Positions 5,746 to 13,301 of a DNA stretch of 21,927 nucleotides are shown piece by piece. The notes beneath the pieces were generated by a model. It was not told the origin of the DNA and searched no databases. It saw only the letters and a program-made list of their open reading frames with translations. Made by a program: the position numbers and the translations under genes. Location of the stretch: IMG/VR virus record IMGVR_UViG_3300025289_000134, positions 1-21,927 of that record. The stretch is one strand, 5' to 3'. The stretch is from a virus. Each line of letters begins with the position of its first letter. Within the stretch, counting starts at the first letter, position 1.

Positions 5746-7295
5746 GCAAGCTGAATTTCATCCAACGAGCTGCAATTCAGATAGCTGGCCTCAAGACTAT
5801 GGTCACTCTAGTTGAGACTTGGAAAGAGGGGAGGCCAATCTATGCTGACGTCAATTTTGAGAGCCTGGTTCGTCAGGCGTGGCGCAAGAATGAACTGATC
5901 TTTGCCTGTATCTCGGCAAAGGCTAGTACAGCCAGTCAGGTTCGTTTGAAGCCCTACAATACCTCTAAGGAGGAGATGATCAGGGATAGGAACCATCCTC
6001 TTGCGAGGCTCCTCAAAAAGCCTAACCCCTTTATGAGTGAGTATGACTTCTGGTCATCGATCATCATTTATCAGGAGCTAGCTGGCAGGGCTATATTCGA
6101 GAAGCAAAGGGATAACGCTGGCAACGTTATAGCCCTATGGCCACTGCGCCCAGATTGGGTCAATCCTATCCCGAGTTCAACTCAGATGATCGCAGCCTAT
6201 CAGTACACGGTTCCTGGGCTGCCCCCTGTATTCTTGGATAGGGGAGATGTGCTTGATTTCAAGCTATTCGATCCTTTGAACCTTTTCCACACGTGGCCTC
6301 CAGTCGCTGTAGCTGCTAGGATCGTGGAGATCGATAATACCTCCACCGATTACATCAAAACCTTTTTCCAAGAGGGAGGAGCTCCCCCAGGTATTATCAA
6401 AACCACTCAGAGGCTCCGTGATGCTGAGGCAGAAGAGATCAGGCGCAAGTGGGCAGATCGATATGGAGGGGCTAGGAACTGGAGCGCACCAGCGGTTCTG
6501 GATCGTGACGCTGAGTATCAAAAGACAGGATCCACTTTTGAGGAAATGGGGTTCTCAACTCTTGACTCGAGGAATGAGGCTAGGATCTGTGCTACAATGC
6601 GAGTGCCTCCTATTATCGTAGGGGCAAAAGTGGGGCTAGATCGATCCACCTTTGCTAACTATAAGGAGGCTAGACTGGCTTGGTGGGAGGATACCCTGGT
6701 GCCCATCTACCAGAACTTCAATGACGTCATCGACAACCAGCTGATACCTGAATTTGGTGACTCCAACTTAGAGGGGCACTGGGATTTCAGTGAGGTTCCA
6801 GCCCTGCGGGAGGAGAGGCTCATTGTCTGGGAAAAAGCTAACAACGGTTTGAGAATGGGTGGTATCACGGTCAATGAATATCGAAAAGAGATTGGCCTTG
6901 CCGCAGTTAGATCTGGAGATGTTTTCTTGCGGATGCTCAACCTTATGGAAGTGCCTTTGGAGCACACACCTGGGGAGGGAGGAGCTCAACAAGCTGTAAA
7001 GCCAGAGCCTGTTGAAAAGCCAGTGGAGGAGGAGGGTGACAAAGATCCTGATGAAGCCAATGAAAACTCAACGCAAGAAGATGAAAATCAAGTGGTTGAA
7101 AAAGCACTACGATCAGGAGAAAAATCAGGCAACCCCATCGACAAAGAAACAAGGGAGAAGCTAGAGCGAATGCTCCAGAGGGATCTCGAGTCATTTTTCA
7201 AATACCAGCTAAAGGGAGCCATGGATCAGATCCAGCGACATCCAGACGTACAAGCTGCCCTAAAGGAGAGGGAGAATGGCAAAGAAAAAGCCTGA
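5742..7295 (+). CDS. Portal protein, HK97 family
   Basis: The portal forms the twelve-subunit ring at one head vertex through which DNA passes, and it docks the terminase and connector. Family features are visible: VNFESLVRQAWRKNELIFACI near the start, the NPFMSEYDFW segment, RPDWV, GDVLDFKLFDPLN, GAPPGIIKT, and the RMGGITVNEYRKEIGL segment near residue 380. The last about 90 residues are highly charged and low in complexity (Glu/Lys/Asp/Asn), ending in a helix-rich tail, a common feature of portals. GGAGGT precedes the ATG, which overlaps the terL stop. The 3' end overlaps the next gene by 20 bases. Its 517 residues are within the usual range. Confidence 0.93.
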   Translation: MSKLNFIQRAAIQIAGLKTMVTLVETWKEGRPIYADVNFESLVRQAWRKNELIFACISAKASTASQVRLKPYNTSKEEMIRDRNHPLARLLKKPNPFMSEYDFWSSIIIYQELAGRAIFEKQRDNAGNVIALWPLRPDWVNPIPSSTQMIAAYQYTVPGLPPVFLDRGDVLDFKLFDPLNLFHTWPPVAVAARIVEIDNTSTDYIKTFFQEGGAPPGIIKTTQRLRDAEAEEIRRKWADRYGGARNWSAPAVLDRDAEYQKTGSTFEEMGFSTLDSRNEARICATMRVPPIIVGAKVGLDRSTFANYKEARLAWWEDTLVPIYQNFNDVIDNQLIPEFGDSNLEGHWDFSEVPALREERLIVWEKANNGLRMGGITVNEYRKEIGLAAVRSGDVFLRMLNLMEVPLEHTPGEGGAQQAVKPEPVEKPVEEEGDKDPDEANENSTQEDENQVVEKALRSGEKSGNPIDKETREKLERMLQRDLESFFKYQLKGAMDQIQRHPDVQAALKERENGKEKA

Positions 7296-8781
7296 GGAGA
7301 AAAGGGAGCTTGTAGAGTTCCAGCCCTTTGAGGCATCCTATCTAGACATCTTCACTGAGAAGCTCTGGGAGGTTGTTTTCCCTCAGGAGATGGCAGCAGC
7401 ATTCCAAGGGGAGATTGAGGCTCAATCGGCTCTGGATCTCCTCTATAAGCCATCCCCAGCTGTAGTCACTGGAGGGCTATCATTCGATCTACTCCACCAG
7501 TTTGCCATGGGCTATGCTGAACATCAAGCTGGAACTCTTATAAAAGGCATAACTGATGACCTGGTAAAATATGTTCAAAGTGAGACATCGCAGTGGATCC
7601 AGTCTGGGGATCCCCTCCAAGCTCTAGAGGATAGGCTAGCCCTAAAATTCAGCCCTGAGAGAGCAGAGCTCATAGCCTCCACAGAGGTTACAAAAGCCTA
7701 TGCTGAGGGCAATCTCCTTATATGGAGGAATGAAGCCTATGCAGGATCGATAAAAGGCAGACGCTGGATGACTGCAGTCGATGAACTCGTTTGCGATATT
7801 TGCGGGCCACGAGATCAGCAAATGGTGGGAGGGCTAGATGGAGGCTGGGAGGATTTTGATGATCAGCCGATAGATGGCCCACCTGCCCATCCGAGATGTC
7901 GATGCTATCTCCTCCCTGTCGTGCCAGGATCCTCTATGCGCACTACTTCAGTGCCCCCAGATCCTATCAATCCCTCTGACCCATGGCCTCCTAAAATGGA
8001 TAGGGCTACAAAAAATCCTAGGACAGTGCCCAGTGATATCATCAGGCAAGGTAGGGAGTTCATAAAAAGAGGAGATGATGTTGAAAGCTATTCTGCTCGA
8101 GGGGCATCTAAAGATAAGCTCATCCAAGAGCTCTCCTCCAGAACCAAAGTCAGTTATACTGCTCTAAATGATTTTGTTCATCAATGGGCAAATACTTCAA
8201 ACGATAATGCCTATGCATCCCTCCAGATCCAAGCTCGAACAGCAAAGGTTTTGGGGACAAAGCTATCCCCATGGCAAGAACAGAGGATGGCAGATGAACT
8301 GATCATCAGGTCTAGGGGAGGGAAAATACCCAGACAAAGCCTTAGCATTTTTGAAAAATCAGATATGACCCTATGGGATGAGTTCCTTGTACTAGGGTAT
8401 CAGAACTCTGATGAAGTAGTGGATGACGTCATAAAGGCAATGTACCAATATACGCAGGAGGAGCTAAAGGCTGCAGGCATAACCCAAGTTCACGTTTGGA
8501 GAGGGGTCAGTGTAGATCCTACCCTACATTCAGCGATTGCTAACAGCCCAAATAAAATGATGCTGGGCATAGATGAAGTTGCCAATGCAGCTGAGAGCTG
8601 GACTGTAGAGGCTTCTATTGCTGAGAGGTTCGCTGGGTACAACGGTGTGGTGATGGAGGCCATAATGCCTGCCAATAGGGTTATTGGAACTGCCAGGACT
8701 GGATTTGGCTGTTTGAATGAATGGGAGTTTGTTATCAGTGGTGGAACAGTCGATGATCTTATAACTGCCACGGTGAGATAG
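7276..8781 (+). CDS. Minor head protein (Mu F/SPP1 gp7 type) fused to ADP-ribosyltransferase domain
   Basis: The N-terminal half is the phage head-morphogenesis domain: STEVTKAYAEGN near residue 136, then a Cys/His cluster Cys173-x2-Cys176 ... His205-x2-Cys208-x-Cys210. This family sits inside the head near the portal and is packaged with the DNA. After a proline-rich linker (about 220-255) comes a region (about 270-395) unlike standard Mu F proteins. The C-terminal 100 residues carry the R-S-E signature of ADP-ribosyltransferases: Arg409 in VWRG, Ser441-Trp-Thr443 followed by an A-x2-FA helix, and Glu482-Trp-Glu484 (ExE) before a final strand. The ExE form is typical of arginine-modifying enzymes. 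The target is unknown; injection with DNA and modification of a host protein, as with T4 Alt, is an inference. GAGGGAG precedes the ATG. Confidence 0.88.
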   Translation: MAKKKPEEKRELVEFQPFEASYLDIFTEKLWEVVFPQEMAAAFQGEIEAQSALDLLYKPSPAVVTGGLSFDLLHQFAMGYAEHQAGTLIKGITDDLVKYVQSETSQWIQSGDPLQALEDRLALKFSPERAELIASTEVTKAYAEGNLLIWRNEAYAGSIKGRRWMTAVDELVCDICGPRDQQMVGGLDGGWEDFDDQPIDGPPAHPRCRCYLLPVVPGSSMRTTSVPPDPINPSDPWPPKMDRATKNPRTVPSDIIRQGREFIKRGDDVESYSARGASKDKLIQELSSRTKVSYTALNDFVHQWANTSNDNAYASLQIQARTAKVLGTKLSPWQEQRMADELIIRSRGGKIPRQSLSIFEKSDMTLWDEFLVLGYQNSDEVVDDVIKAMYQYTQEELKAAGITQVHVWRGVSVDPTLHSAIANSPNKMMLGIDEVANAAESWTVEASIAERFAGYNGVVMEAIMPANRVIGTARTGFGCLNEWEFVISGGTVDDLITATVR

Positions 8782-8789
8782 GAGGAGCT

Positions 8790-8969
8790 ATGAAAGCAAA
8801 AATTGTAGATGGCAAATTGATCGTGGAGGAGCTCTCCACTAGTGATGAAGATGCTGACTGGCTGAAAATGATCCCAGGAGCTAGGGAGGGGGAGGATCGT
8901 GCTCATCGGGAGGCTTTGAAGCTCGAGAGGGCTAGACAGAAAAAGGCTAGAAAAGGGAAAATGAAATGA
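8790..8969 (+). CDS. Small charged protein (59 aa)
   Basis: A strong ribosome binding site, GGAGGAG (8781-8787), precedes the ATG at 8790, and the stop overlaps the next start (ATGA at 8966). The first half is acidic (EELSTSDEDADW). The last twenty residues are strongly basic and helical (KLERARQKKARKGKMK). Placed between the minor head protein and the gp10-like gene, it could be a small internal head or scaffold-like protein, but this is not shown by sequence. Its function is unrecognised. Confidence 0.7.
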   Translation: MKAKIVDGKLIVEELSTSDEDADWLKMIPGAREGEDRAHREALKLERARQKKARKGKMK

Positions 8970-9481
8970 GCAAGATCTTTGACTTTCAAGTTAGGTATAA
9001 CAAAGATCTAACTAAGTTCCAACATGTAGCTCGAGATCATATGATCAAAGCTACATACGAGGCTACTAATTTTCTCCACAGCGAGATCCCTGCATACCCT
9101 CCAGCCTCAGGCAAGCCCTATCCTTTCAAGTCAGCCAAGCAAGCCCTTTTCGTGAAGGCTAGTATAGCAGAGGGGAAAATGGAAGTGCCCTACCGCAGGA
9201 CTGCTCAACTCGGGAGATCGATCACTAAGGAGGTTAGGGCTGCAGGGGCAGGGGATTTTCACTTGACTTATGTAGGAGTTATTGGCACGAAGATGGTGTA
9301 TGCCCCTTGGGTTATCTCTCGGGATAAGGTTGATGGGATCCAAGGCAATCGTGGCCCTCAATCGCAATACCATTCAGGGCTCTGGTACACCCTGCAAGAT
9401 CTCCTAGATCGAAACATGAAGAAAATATATGATATTTACAAAAAGGCTGTAGATGGAATGATCGTTGATTTTTTCAAATAG
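8966..9481 (+). CDS. HK97 gp10-like head/neck protein (171 aa)
   Basis: Composition and layout recall the HK97 gp10-like head-tail joining and tail-completion family: a helical start, a basic middle segment (YRRTAQLGRSITKEV), then beta strands with GVIGTKMVYAPWVIS, and a final long helix (LQDLLDRNMKKIYDIYKK). In HK97-like phages this family lies after the connector. Here it lies before the protease, so the exact role (joining protein or internal head protein) is uncertain. Its ATG overlaps the previous stop. Confidence 0.6.
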   Translation: MSKIFDFQVRYNKDLTKFQHVARDHMIKATYEATNFLHSEIPAYPPASGKPYPFKSAKQALFVKASIAEGKMEVPYRRTAQLGRSITKEVRAAGAGDFHLTYVGVIGTKMVYAPWVISRDKVDGIQGNRGPQSQYHSGLWYTLQDLLDRNMKKIYDIYKKAVDGMIVDFFK

Positions 9482-9555
9482 AATAGCCCTAAAATAGATC
9501 CTGACACTGGGAAAAGCCCACTTTCAACCTTATAATTCTAAGAGTGAGGTGATTC

Positions 9556-10668
9556 ATGGAGTACAAAGTTACACCTAACCAGCCAGAGATCCTAGATGAG
9601 AGATCGGTCAAAGGTATTGCAGCTGTATTCGGCAATATCGATAGTGGCAATGACCGCATCCATATAGGAGCCTTCAAGAAGACATTGAAGGAAAATCAGA
9701 GACGACTGAAACACCTATGGCAGCACGATTATTTTGCCCCTCCAACGGCTGTCATCACTAACATTGAGGAGGTTCGCAAGGAGGGGCTCCCCAAGGATAT
9801 TACAGAAGCTATCCCTGAAGTCACTGGGGGGCTTATGGTCACTCGCAAATACCTCGAGACACCTAGAGGGGATGAGATCCTCGAGGGTATCAAAAAGGGA
9901 GCGATCACTGAAATGTCTTTTGCATTCGATCCAGTGAAGTTCTCCTATGTGGAGGATAAGACAACTGGGGTTATGGTTCGTGAACTGAATGAATTACGGC
10001 TCTGGGAAACATCCGATGTAATTTGGGGGATGAATGCCCTCACCTTGGCATCCTCTAAGGCTCTCCATAGTGCAGTTCCTTATAAGGATACTGGAATTGC
10101 ATCAGAGGGATCCTCTTGGTCATCCCCCTCCCTAGATGACTTCACTGATGCTGACTGGGGAGATCTTACTGATCAAGAAAAGAAAAGAATTGCTGCCCAC
10201 TTTGCCTATGCTGAGCAGATGCCCCCCGAGAGCTTTGGGGATTTGAAGCTCCCGCATCATCAAGCTTCTAAGTCAGGCATTGGGCCAGCTATCTGGGCAG
10301 GTACAAAATCTGCCATGGGAGCTCTGATGGGGGCTACTAAAGGAGGGCTAGGGATCCCCTCTGATGCTAGGAGATCTGTGTATGATCATCTAGCCTCGCA
10401 TTACAAACAGTTTGAAAAAGAAGCTCCCGAGTATAAGGCAGTGGATCTAATAGCTGCAGCCACGATATTCGATGTCCTCTCCTATAAGGAGGGGAGGGTT
10501 TTGTCCAGTAGGAACCTCGAGAAGCTAAAAGGAGCCCTACAGGTATTGTCAGATATTTTGCTGAGTGCTGAGCCAGCCGATGACGATGAAAAATCGTTAT
10601 CACTACTCACCGAGCAATTGAACAAAAGAATTGCGATCATGGAACGTGATCCAGTTCACCTATTCTAA
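9556..10668 (+). CDS. Prohead protease (HK97 type) with C-terminal extension
   Basis: The protease cleaves capsid and scaffold segments during head maturation. The first about 190 residues match the HK97 protease family: SVKGIAAVFGNIDSGNDRI near the start, a likely catalytic His57 in WQHD, Ser121 in ITEMSFAFDP, and an ELRLWETSDV strand. HK97 proteases are often about 200-230 residues; here the protein reaches 370. Residues about 225-300 form a separate module with LPHH near 240, a GATKGGLGIP loop and a YDHLASHYKQF helix. From memory, similar modules recur in phage proteases and capsid-related proteins with no assigned function. GAGGTG lies five bases before the ATG. The major capsid gene follows after 21 bases. 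Confidence 0.88.
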   Translation: MEYKVTPNQPEILDERSVKGIAAVFGNIDSGNDRIHIGAFKKTLKENQRRLKHLWQHDYFAPPTAVITNIEEVRKEGLPKDITEAIPEVTGGLMVTRKYLETPRGDEILEGIKKGAITEMSFAFDPVKFSYVEDKTTGVMVRELNELRLWETSDVIWGMNALTLASSKALHSAVPYKDTGIASEGSSWSSPSLDDFTDADWGDLTDQEKKRIAAHFAYAEQMPPESFGDLKLPHHQASKSGIGPAIWAGTKSAMGALMGATKGGLGIPSDARRSVYDHLASHYKQFEKEAPEYKAVDLIAAATIFDVLSYKEGRVLSSRNLEKLKGALQVLSDILLSAEPADDDEKSLSLLTEQLNKRIAIMERDPVHLF

Positions 10669-10689
10669 GGAAAATTGTAAGGAGGTAGA

Positions 10690-12060
10690 ATGGACGCAAA
10701 AGTGAAAGAGCTCAAGCAATCCTATGCAAGCAAGATTGCTGAAGCAAAAACGATTATGGCGTCTGCAACGGCTCAGGCTCCCCTAACTCAGGAGCTCAGT
10801 GAAAAGGTGGATAAACTTCTAGGAGAAGCCGATGTGATCAAAGTTCAGATCAGTCAGGCTGAAAAAATCTCCGATGGAGAAGCCTATTCAGGAGATCCCG
10901 CAGACACCAAAGCTGCCCATCTTGGGTGGCGTCAATCTGGGCCAAACGAGGGTATGCCTGCTGCGGATCCTCTCGCATGGCGCAAGGTTGATGTTGATCT
11001 CCCTACAGGGAGAAAAGTTCAGGTTCGTTTTCTCGTGCCCTTGGCGGTTCAGTCGAAAGGCTACCCAGGAGCCTTTGAAGGCTATATGCGCAAAGGCATG
11101 GAGCAGCTTGGCCCACTTGACCGCAAGACGATCACTGAGGGCATCGATAGCTCTGGGGGCTTCTTTGTCCCAGAGGACTATCAGACAGAGCTCATTCGCA
11201 AAACTGCCACCAGTGCAATGGTCAGAGCTCTAGCCCGAGTTATGTCCACCAGCCGTGATGCGATGAAGTGGCCTCGCATTGTTTACACGACTGATGACAA
11301 ATATACCTCAGGCGTGCGCTTGACCTGGACTGGAGAGGTGCCCTCGAGCTCCACTGTCCATCGGGTAACTGAGCCAGTCTCAGGTCTGATCACCATCCCT
11401 GTCCATACGGCTATGGCATCGATGCCTCTGAGCAACGATGTCCTAGAGGACAGTGCCTTTGACCTGATGGGGATCTCCTCAGATCTCTTGGGTGAAGCCT
11501 TTGCCCTAGGGGAGGATGATGTCTTCATCAATGGAAATGGCGTTGCCAAACCGATGGGTCTGGTCACCCGCATCGATGTAGGAGAAACTGGGGAGAAAAT
11601 CCCCACCGTTGTCTCGGGCTCCGCTACAACCCTCTTGGCCGATGGGTTGATCGATCTGTTCTTTGGGCTCCCCTCTCAATACCGCAGAAATGCACGGATG
11701 CTCCTGAACTCAGGCACAGCGAAAGTTGCCCGCAAGCTGAAAGATGGCAACTCTCGTTATATCTGGGACAGCATGCAGAATGCATCGAATGGAGGGCTCT
11801 CCTCCCCAGGTGATCAGGACAGCATGCTTGGCAAGCCTGTAGTGTACGATGAATTTATGCCTGACATCGCTGGGAATGACTACCCCATCCTCTTTGGTGA
11901 CTTCTCGGGCTACTTCATCGTGGATCGCATCGGGCTCTCCCTGCAGAGATTGTCAGAGATCTATGCTGAGACCAATATCACCGTTATTCTTGGGCGCAAG
12001 CGTGTCGGTGGTGAGGTTGCTCAGCCGTGGCGGTTCAGAGCTCAAAAGATCTCCACCTAG
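10690..12060 (+). CDS. Major capsid protein, HK97 fold
   Basis: This protein builds the icosahedral shell. Residues about 1-60 are a helical, charged segment like the delta (scaffold) domain removed by the protease. The family core starts near residue 155 with SSGGFFVPEDYQTELIRK. It continues with ALARVMSTS, the EDSAFDLMG and AFALGEDDVFING segments, then RRNARMLLNS, KPVVYDEFMPDI, FGDFSGYFIVDR and a final strand near RVGGEVAQPW. A perfect AAGGAGGT ribosome binding site (10679-10686) precedes the ATG. Arginine is coded mostly by CGC or CGT, unlike the AGG/AGA preference of the neighbours, as expected for the most highly expressed gene. A long hairpin follows the gene. Confidence 0.95.
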   Translation: MDAKVKELKQSYASKIAEAKTIMASATAQAPLTQELSEKVDKLLGEADVIKVQISQAEKISDGEAYSGDPADTKAAHLGWRQSGPNEGMPAADPLAWRKVDVDLPTGRKVQVRFLVPLAVQSKGYPGAFEGYMRKGMEQLGPLDRKTITEGIDSSGGFFVPEDYQTELIRKTATSAMVRALARVMSTSRDAMKWPRIVYTTDDKYTSGVRLTWTGEVPSSSTVHRVTEPVSGLITIPVHTAMASMPLSNDVLEDSAFDLMGISSDLLGEAFALGEDDVFINGNGVAKPMGLVTRIDVGETGEKIPTVVSGSATTLLADGLIDLFFGLPSQYRRNARMLLNSGTAKVARKLKDGNSRYIWDSMQNASNGGLSSPGDQDSMLGKPVVYDEFMPDIAGNDYPILFGDFSGYFIVDRIGLSLQRLSEIYAETNITVILGRKRVGGEVAQPWRFRAQKIST

Positions 12061-12079
12061 CCTTATTGGCTAGCATCGG

Positions 12080-12112
12080 GCTCCTCCTCCCTATCCCCTG
12101 GGGAGGAGGAGC
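12080..12112 (+). other. Strong hairpin after the capsid gene
   Basis: GCTCCTCCTCCC (12080-12091) pairs perfectly with GGGAGGAGGAGC (12101-12112) around a nine-base loop. No T-run follows, so it is not a standard terminator. It could protect the 3' end of capsid mRNA, pause RNA polymerase, or cut down expression of later genes relative to the capsid. Confidence 0.7.
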
Positions 12113-12152
12113 AAACCTCTTAGATCTACTTTGTCCACGAGGAGGATGAATA

Positions 12153-12527
12153 ATGAGTACGCAATCGCAATTAGATGTAAAAGAGCTTTTCCCTCCGCTG
12201 GCTCGTACAGCGAATGCCAACGGTGTGGGAGTGGATCTCCAAGGCTATATCAATCCTGGGAAAAGATCAATGAAGGCTTTTCTTGGGGTGAATACTGTCT
12301 CAGGAACCACTCCAACCCTGGATGTCAAAATGCAGGAAAGTGATGTCTTGGGCTCAGGCTACACCGATATCACTGGAGCTACTTTTGTCCAGGTGACGGC
12401 AGCTGGCAATTCTGAGATCCATTTCATGACCAACAAGCGATATGTCCGTGCGGTAGGAACTGTAGGGGGTACAACCCCGAACTTCCTGTATGGTGCCTAT
12501 CTCCTGGCAGAGCGCAGATACAAGTAG
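12153..12527 (+). CDS. Probable head decoration/structural protein (124 aa)
   Basis: Its position directly after the capsid gene, its size, and its Gly/Thr-rich, beta-strand-rich sequence fit a capsid decoration or stabilising protein. Segments such as DVKELFPPLARTANANGVG, TPTLDVKMQESD, TDITGATFVQVT and KRYVRAVGTVGGTTPNF resemble a protein group I recall from many phage structural modules; its precise function is not settled there. GAGGAGG precedes the ATG. It has no cysteine, membrane span or coiled coil. A small hairpin follows at 12536-12559. Confidence 0.65.
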   Translation: MSTQSQLDVKELFPPLARTANANGVGVDLQGYINPGKRSMKAFLGVNTVSGTTPTLDVKMQESDVLGSGYTDITGATFVQVTAAGNSEIHFMTNKRYVRAVGTVGGTTPNFLYGAYLLAERRYK

Positions 12528-12535
12528 GATGGGGA

Positions 12536-12559
12536 GGGGAGGCTAGAGATAGCCTCCCC
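12536..12559 (+). other. Hairpin between two structural genes
   Basis: GGGGAGGCT (12536-12544) pairs with AGCCTCCCC (12551-12559) around a six-base loop. No T-run follows. With the hairpins at 12080 and 13243 it isolates the decoration-type genes from one another, suggesting mRNA processing or stability elements. Confidence 0.6.
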
Positions 12560-12583
12560 AAACTCCCAGAATGGAGGTGATCC

Positions 12584-13222
12584 ATGAACAAGGCTTCTGC
12601 CGTGGGCTTCAAAGGAGAGCTAGTCACCAAAGTGATCAGGGCTCCTAAAGCTAACCTTGGCTGGAGATTGAAGAACTATAGCCGATGGAGCTTTATCATC
12701 GGCTGGATCCAATACTGGCTGGCCAAACTCCTCTCCAGAACTTTTGGCATCTTGACCATCACTTCAGAACTAAAGGCTGTGCTTGTAAAGGCTGATGGCT
12801 CTCGAGTAAATTATGGGATCCTATCTCATAAGCTGGTCACTGATGCTGGAGTGGCATTCCTAGTTGATGACTGGGATGGGGGAGCTAATGACTTCAGCCT
12901 GTTCAATTACCATGGATGTGGAACTGGCTCTGTCGCTGAGAATGTAGCTGATACGGCTCTTGGGACAGAGAGTACCACGATCCTGAACCCTGACAGTACT
13001 CGGGCTACTGGCACAAAAAGCCAGCCGACAGCTAGTCAAATGCGAACAGTAGGAACTGCAACTTTTGATGGGGCAGGAGCTATAACTGAGCATGGGATTT
13101 TCACCCAGGCAGCTACTGGAGGTGGAACTCTTTGGGATCGATCTGTCTTTACAGCGATCAACGTTGCGTCTGGTGATTCGATCCAATTCACCTATACCTG
13201 TACTATCAATAGTGGTGGTTAG
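12584..13222 (+). CDS. Phage structural protein, possibly virion surface (212 aa)
   Basis: The C-terminal 140 residues are beta-rich and repetitive in Gly, Thr and Ser. They carry segments I recall from phage structural proteins: LVTDAGVAFLVDD, YHGCGTGSVAENVADTALG, TRATGT, the ITEHGIF motif, WDRSVF, and SGDSIQFTYT near the end. The N-terminal 65 residues differ, being basic with a hydrophobic tryptophan-rich segment (residues about 33-48, WSFIIGWIQYWLAKLL) that might be amphipathic or membrane-touching. GGAGGTG lies before the ATG. Its location between a decoration-like gene and a repeat protein supports a virion role; the exact place in the particle is not known. Confidence 0.6.
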   Translation: MNKASAVGFKGELVTKVIRAPKANLGWRLKNYSRWSFIIGWIQYWLAKLLSRTFGILTITSELKAVLVKADGSRVNYGILSHKLVTDAGVAFLVDDWDGGANDFSLFNYHGCGTGSVAENVADTALGTESTTILNPDSTRATGTKSQPTASQMRTVGTATFDGAGAITEHGIFTQAATGGGTLWDRSVFTAINVASGDSIQFTYTCTINSGG

Positions 13223-13242
13223 GATCCTAGCTTATATCCTTT

Positions 13243-13274
13243 GCGCAGCCTGGAATTTTCATCCCAGGCTGTGC
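13243..13274 (+). terminator. Possible weak terminator hairpin
   Basis: GCGCAGCCTGG (13243-13253) pairs with CCAGGCTGTGC (13264-13274), eleven pairs with one G-T wobble and a ten-base loop. Only a short TTTT follows six bases later (13281-13284), so termination would be partial at best. Confidence 0.5.
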
Positions 13275-13301
13275 TGAGGATTTTGCCTATAAGGAGCTAA
13301 A

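Noticed and set aside
9501-9536. Possible promoter with CTGACA and TATAAT before the protease gene
   Set aside because: Both hexamers look good, but the spacer is 24 bases, too long for a sigma-70-type promoter, and no other -35 element is at the right distance.
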